Shown here: in pieces, positions 4,521-7,689 of the stretch
How positions within the stretch are numbered: the first letter of the stretch is position 1
Layout: each line of letters opens with the position of its first letter
DNA from: Terriglobia bacterium
Lineage (GTDB): Bacteria; Acidobacteriota; Terriglobia; UBA7540
Length of the DNA stretch: 7,689 nt
Assembly: GCA_030036915.1 (NCBI GenBank)
Contig: JASHSC010000016.1
Span: 1 to 7,689 of the forward strand
Direction: 5' to 3'
The notes under the pieces: generated by a model
Database searches by the model: none
Told to the model about the DNA's origin: nothing
What the model saw: only the letters and a program-made list of their open reading frames with translations
Translations under genes and position numbers: made by a program

Positions 4521-6170
4521 GTGCTGAGAAACCTGAGCGCATTTGCCGGGCAGATTTTTGATGTCGCCATCATCGGTGGCGGAATCAACGGGGCGGCGAC
4601 GGCTCGGGAAGCGGCGCTGCGCGGATTGAAGGTGGCGCTGGTGGATGCCGGGGATTTTGCCGGCGGCACTTCCGGCCGCTCCTCGAAGCTCATCCACGGC
4701 GGGCTGCGCTATCTCGAGCAATTCGATTTCAAGCTGGTGCACGAATCGCGCGCCGAGCGGCGCACGTTGCTTGCCCTCGCGCCGCACCTGGCGCGCCCCC
4801 TCCCTTTCGTCCTGCCCATCTATCGCGGCGACCCATACTATCCGCTCAAGGTTCGCACAGGGCTCGCGATTTACGATCTGCTGGGAAACCTGGGGGCCAC
4901 GGACCGCCACCGCATGTTGAAACCCGCGGATGCACTGCGGCTGATTCCGGGGCTGCAATCACAGGGCCTGCGTGCCGCCGCGGTTTACTTTGACTCCGAG
5001 ACTGATGACGCGCGTTTGACGCTCGAGATGATCCTGTCCGCAGCCGAGTGCGGCGCCGTGGTGGGGAACTACGCGAGAGTTTTGGCGCTCCAAGCCTTAC
5101 CTGACGGGCGGGATGTCGTCACAGCGGAAATCGAGGATCGGCTTTCGGGACAGCGTCTCGAGCTACGCGCCCGCTATTGGGTGAATGCCACGGGACCCTG
5201 GGTGGATCATGTGCGAGAGCTTCTGCCAGGTTTCGATGGGACAAAAACCATCCGCCTGACAAAGGGGACGCATATCATCGTGCCAGCAGTCAGTCCGGAC
5301 CACGCGCTGTTCGCCGCCATCCGGCCAGGCGAGCGCGTTTTTCTGATATTGCCTTGGCACGGCTACGCGCTGCTGGGGACCACCGACTCGGATTACGAAG
5401 GCGACCCGGGGAGCGTCCAGCCCGATCTCCAGGACATTAATTACCTGCTTGCTGCCCTAAACCGCGTCCTGCGCCAGCCGTTTGCGATAAGCGACGTATT
5501 GGGCTGCTTTTCCGGCCTTCGCGCACTTGCGATCGAACCCGGTCGAAGTCCTTCAAAGAATACCCGCGAATATCGCTTTCATGAGGAGCCTGGCCTCAGG
5601 AATTTCATCTCGATCTGTGGCGGGAAGCTTACCACCGCGCGCGCCTTGGCTGAAAACCTTGTAAACCGCATCGCTGCTCACCTGGGCGCCACATTTTCCC
5701 CCGCCCATGTGAGCCGGACCACTCTACTGCCGGGTGGAAACACAGGGCCGCTTGAAGATTTTGTTCGCGGGGCGACCGAGGCAGCGGGCAAAAGATTCGG
5801 CATTCCCGCGCCCGTTGCCGAACGGATTATCCGCACCTACGGCAGCCGTTGGGGCGAGGTGCTGGAACCAATTCGCAAGAGCCCGGAGCTGGCTCAGTCG
5901 CTCGCGGGAACGCCCCCGATGCTTGCCGCTGAGGTTGTGTTCGCGATTCGTCACGAAATGGCGATGGAGGTATCCGATTTTCTGCTGCGCCGGTCGGGAT
6001 TGAACTGGCTGGCAGCAAGCTTGTTGCAAGAAGCAGCGCCGCGCGTAGCGGAAATTTTTGCGCAGGAGCTGGGGTGGAGTGACGAGCGCCGCGAAGCATC
6101 GCTTGCTGCCTTCAGAGCATGCGGCCCACAGCTACGGGGTAAGACTGAAGAAGTTAAAGGTATGGTGTGA
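4521..6170 (+). CDS. glpD: Aerobic glycerol-3-phosphate dehydrogenase, FAD-dependent (GlpD)
   Basis: GlpD oxidises sn-glycerol-3-phosphate to dihydroxyacetone phosphate at the inner face of the cytoplasmic membrane and passes electrons to quinone. Numbered from the GTG at 4521 (549 residues), it shows the FAD-binding Rossmann motif 'FDVAIIGGGINGAATARE' (about 13-30), the GlpD signature 'TSGRSSKLIHGGLRYLE' (50-66), 'VNATGPWVD' (221-229), 'KGTHIIVP' (248-255), 'LPWHGYALLGTTDS' (277-290), 'GLRAL' (332-336), 'ICGGKLTTARALAENL' (365-380), and the C-terminal domain motif 'VFAIRHEMAMEVSDFLLRR' (473-491). I chose GTG 4521 because GAGGG lies 9 nt upstream and 'LRNLSAFAGQIFDV' aligns with usual family N-termini. 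An in-frame ATG at 4491 would add ten residues but has no ribosome binding site. The family's GINGAG and KLTTYR appear as GINGAA and KLTTAR. A glycerophosphodiesterase gene follows 68 bp later, suggesting one glycerol-3-phosphate unit. Confidence 0.95.
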   Translation: MLRNLSAFAGQIFDVAIIGGGINGAATAREAALRGLKVALVDAGDFAGGTSGRSSKLIHGGLRYLEQFDFKLVHESRAERRTLLALAPHLARPLPFVLPIYRGDPYYPLKVRTGLAIYDLLGNLGATDRHRMLKPADALRLIPGLQSQGLRAAAVYFDSETDDARLTLEMILSAAECGAVVGNYARVLALQALPDGRDVVTAEIEDRLSGQRLELRARYWVNATGPWVDHVRELLPGFDGTKTIRLTKGTHIIVPAVSPDHALFAAIRPGERVFLILPWHGYALLGTTDSDYEGDPGSVQPDLQDINYLLAALNRVLRQPFAISDVLGCFSGLRALAIEPGRSPSKNTREYRFHEEPGLRNFISICGGKLTTARALAENLVNRIAAHLGATFSPAHVSRTTLLPGGNTGPLEDFVRGATEAAGKRFGIPAPVAERIIRTYGSRWGEVLEPIRKSPELAQSLAGTPPMLAAEVVFAIRHEMAMEVSDFLLRRSGLNWLAASLLQEAAPRVAEIFAQELGWSDERREASLAAFRACGPQLRGKTEEVKGMV

Positions 6171-6195
6171 AAGATAAAACGAGTCGCCCACGCAT

Positions 6196-6224
6196 TTTAC
6201 ATTTCATCTCTTAGCACTTATGTT
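6196..6224 (+). promoter_or_regulatory. Possible promoter for the glycerophosphodiesterase gene
   Basis: TTTACA (6196-6201, 5 of 6 to TTGACA) is followed after 17 nt by TATGTT (6219-6224, 4 of 6 to TATAAT) in an AT-rich gap. Initiation near 6231 would leave only about 8 nt before the ATG at 6239, which also lacks a Shine-Dalgarno, so the message would be almost leaderless. Co-transcription from glpD is the alternative. Confidence 0.35.
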
Positions 6225-6237
6225 TCGTTCTTAGCAC
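6209..6237 (+). repeat. 9-bp direct repeat with 20-bp period before the glycerophosphodiesterase gene
   Basis: TCTTAGCAC occurs at 6209-6217 and 6229-6237. The copies are 20 bp apart, about two helical turns, so both face the same side of the DNA. One lies between the -35 and -10 of the possible promoter and the other covers the expected start of transcription and ends just before the ATG. This is the layout of a repressor site, but no regulator is identified. Confidence 0.5.
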
Positions 6238-6238
6238 G

Positions 6239-7066
6239 ATGGCAAACCTGCCACCAATCCTCAGTCGAGTACTCCGTCGGGAGCCGAGCGCGCTCACCTG
6301 GCCTCCACTAAGAATTGGCCATCGGGGAGCGGCGGGCGAGGCTCCGGAGAACACGCTGGCGTCATTTGAGCTGGCATGGCGCCAGGGTATGGATGGAATC
6401 GAATTCGACGTTCAACTTTCCTCCGACTCCGTCCCGGTGGTGATTCATGATCCGCACCTGCTGCGCACCACTTCCGGCAGCGGTTGGGTTTGGGAGCATC
6501 GGGTCAGTGTGCTGCGGCGGCTCGACGCAGGCTCGTGGTTCAATCGCCGTTACCGGCTGCGCGCGCGTGAGCGCTATGCAGGCGCGCGCATCCCGCTGCT
6601 CGCGGAAGTTTTGCATTGGGCTAAGGCAAGGCGCTGCCGGGCGTTTGTCGAAATCAAGGATTACCGCGAGGGCTCGGCGGCAAAAATAATGGACGAAATC
6701 GCGCGCGCCGATGCCTGGCCCTGGGTGCACGTGGTTTCATTCGATTTGCCGACGCTTCGACAGGTTCGAGAATTGAATGGACATGCGCGTTTGGGGCTGG
6801 ATTTCTCGGGCCGACTAATGCCCATTCGCCGGGCCCTGAAACTCCAGGCTGAAGCGCTGCTGCCGCATTGGGCCATTGCTTCGCGCGGCCTCATTCGACG
6901 CGCCCACCGAGCGGGCCTGCAGGTGTTTCCGTGGACGGTCAACTATCCGCTGCACATGCGACGCAAAATTCTGGAGGGAGTGGACGGGCTGATCACCAAT
7001 TATCCCGCCCGGCTTTCGGCCGTGATGGAGCGTCTGAAAGAGACCCGGCCGGATCTGATGCTGTGA
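6239..7066 (+). CDS. Glycerophosphodiester phosphodiesterase (cytoplasmic, UgpQ-like)
   Basis: This enzyme hydrolyses glycerophosphodiesters (deacylated phospholipids) to sn-glycerol-3-phosphate and an alcohol. The 275-residue protein has the full GDPD TIM-barrel motif set: 'IGHRGAAGEAPENTLASFELA' begins at residue 26 (His28, Arg29, Glu37, Asn38). 'GIEFDVQ' (Glu55, Asp57) supplies metal ligands, 'VIHDPHLLRTTSGSGWV' (His70 is the second catalytic His) and 'LDAGSWF' follow, then 'FVEIKD' (Glu138, Lys140), 'FPWTVNYP' (230-237) and 'VDGLITNYP' (248-256). There is no signal peptide, so it is probably cytoplasmic like UgpQ rather than periplasmic like GlpQ; I therefore give no gene symbol. The ATG at 6239 is preferred because the first motif begins 25 residues later; no Shine-Dalgarno is visible. 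It follows glpD by 68 bp on the same strand, and its product glycerol-3-phosphate is the GlpD substrate, which strongly supports the pairing. The last 20 residues are variable. Confidence 0.94.
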   Translation: MANLPPILSRVLRREPSALTWPPLRIGHRGAAGEAPENTLASFELAWRQGMDGIEFDVQLSSDSVPVVIHDPHLLRTTSGSGWVWEHRVSVLRRLDAGSWFNRRYRLRARERYAGARIPLLAEVLHWAKARRCRAFVEIKDYREGSAAKIMDEIARADAWPWVHVVSFDLPTLRQVRELNGHARLGLDFSGRLMPIRRALKLQAEALLPHWAIASRGLIRRAHRAGLQVFPWTVNYPLHMRRKILEGVDGLITNYPARLSAVMERLKETRPDLML

Positions 7067-7165
7067 GATACCGCGCCTCTGGCGGCAATTGGCGTAAAAT
7101 GGGTATTCAGGGCACGCGGGTCGACGAAAAATGGCCGATAGTTTCGCTAGGGCGGGGAAGCTTGC

Positions 7166-7689
7166 ATGTACAGGACATCATTCATGAAATTGCAAACTCA
7201 AAAATCCGCGGGAAATTGGCGGACGGTTTCTGCCGTTCTCACCCTGGCCTGTTTCGCCGTGGCTGCAGCTTCGCTCCGGGCTCGCGCCCAGCAGTCTACA
7301 TCCGCGGAAGCGCAAACCCCCACCATTCGAGCCACCGTTGAACTCGTCAACGTTCCTGTTGACGCCTCAACCAGGCGCGGCCAGAGGGTGATCGACCTGA
7401 CCGCTGATGAAGTCAAGGTCTTCGAGGACGGCGTGCAGCAGAAAATCACGAATTTCGAACGAGAAACCCGCACGCCGCTGCGCATCGGGTTGATTCTCGA
7501 CACCAGCAACAGCGCCCGGCCCAAGCTGCCCTACGAGAAGGAAGCGGCGCAGCAATTCGCGGACATGATTCTGGCCAACGCCCGATCTGAGACGCAAATC
7601 TTTCTCGAAACGTTTGATTCCACCAGTTCCATCGTCCAGGATTTTACCCACGACCCGGACGTGGTGAGCAGCAAGCTCGAAAACCTGAC
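7166..7689 (+). CDS. Secreted VWFA-domain protein of the acidobacterial type, 5' part
   Basis: This open frame runs off the window after 174 codons. From the ATG at 7166, residues 1-41 form a signal peptide (Lys/Arg-containing start, core 'VSAVLTLACFAVAAA', cleavage likely after 'RARA'). Then comes 'TVELVNVPVDASTRRGQRVIDLTADEVKVFEDG' in two parts (58-89) and 'QQKITNFERE'. These match the front end of the VWFA-related family that is abundant in Acidobacteria (TIGR03436-like). The VWFA fold starts at about 105 ('LRIGLILDTSNSARPK'), with the DxSxS metal-binding motif as DTSNS at 112-116, then 'ETFDSTSSIVQDFT' (148-161). The cellular role of the family is not established; adhesion or envelope functions are usually assumed. 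GGGGAAG lies 5 nt before ATG 7166. A second in-frame ATG at 7184 has AGGA 8 nt upstream and also leaves a good signal peptide, so the start is uncertain by six residues. Confidence 0.87.
   Translation, partial: MYRTSFMKLQTQKSAGNWRTVSAVLTLACFAVAAASLRARAQQSTSAEAQTPTIRATVELVNVPVDASTRRGQRVIDLTADEVKVFEDGVQQKITNFERETRTPLRIGLILDTSNSARPKLPYEKEAAQQFADMILANARSETQIFLETFDSTSSIVQDFTHDPDVVSSKLENL

Noticed and set aside
4202..4693. 163-residue minus-strand open frame over the glpD start
   Set aside because: It overlaps the glpD FAD-binding region and the DUF1579-like signal peptide in another frame, with no recognisable domain or ribosome binding site.
7074..7084. CGCC-TCT-GGCG hairpin after the phosphodiesterase as a terminator
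   Set aside because: The stem is only 4 bp with a 3-nt loop and no T-run follows, so it is not a credible intrinsic terminator.
7095..7100. TAAAAT as a -10 for the VWFA-like gene
   Set aside because: No -35-like hexamer lies at 16-18 bp upstream and there is no extended -10, so the match alone is too weak.
6868..7341. 157-residue plus-strand open frame bridging the phosphodiesterase and the VWFA gene
   Set aside because: It overlaps both real genes out of frame and has no motif. The in-frame reading from 7166 encodes the recognised VWFA-like protein.
7198..7651. Minus-strand open frames at the right edge
   Set aside because: They are opposite the VWFA-like gene, whose frame stays open to the window end and carries signal peptide and DxSxS motif.

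Overview
The window looks like chromosomal DNA from a motile, GC-rich member of the Acidobacteriota. The main reason is the last gene (from 7166). It encodes a secreted von Willebrand factor A-like protein with the 'VNVPV...DLT..EVKVFEDGV.QKI..F' front end and DTSNS metal site typical of a family that is strongly expanded in Acidobacteria. A secreted M61 peptidase and a secreted DUF1579-type protein fit the same lineage. I saw no mobile element, CRISPR array, tRNA or rRNA.

Region 1 (1-1574) is the end of a flagellar cluster. It holds the 3' end of flgK (hook-associated protein 1), then flgL (hook-associated protein 3) 5 bp later. A small unrecognised helical protein (1215-1574, minus strand) converges on flgL. 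It has a strong ribosome binding site and, 28 bp before its ATG, a sequence resembling a sigma-28 (FliA) flagellar promoter (TAAA-N16-GCCGATTT). This is the most interesting lead in the window, because it would make the unknown protein a late flagellar gene product.

Region 2 (1677-4293, minus strand) encodes two exported proteins. The upstream gene is a 186-residue DUF1579-like protein. The downstream gene is a 636-residue M61 (glycyl aminopeptidase-like) metallopeptidase with signal peptide, HEFVH zinc site, poly-glycine linker and C-terminal PDZ domain. A sigma-70-like promoter lies between them, so the peptidase is probably transcribed on its own.

Region 3 (4294-7066, plus strand) is a glycerol-3-phosphate unit: glpD (FAD-dependent glycerol-3-phosphate dehydrogenase) followed 68 bp later by a cytoplasmic glycerophosphodiester phosphodiesterase. 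The phosphodiesterase would release glycerol-3-phosphate from deacylated phospholipids, and GlpD would oxidise it to dihydroxyacetone phosphate and feed electrons to quinone. The sequence before glpD contains several inverted repeats, two of them mutually exclusive. The short gap before the phosphodiesterase carries a promoter-like sequence with a 9-bp direct repeat spaced by two helical turns.

Region 4 (7067-7689) is a 99-bp gap and the 5' part of the VWFA-like secreted protein, cut by the window edge.

Overall this is an ordinary core-genome region. No clearly new multi-gene system is visible. Leads worth checking are the putative FliA-controlled small gene and the two regulatory-looking intergenic regions around glpD.
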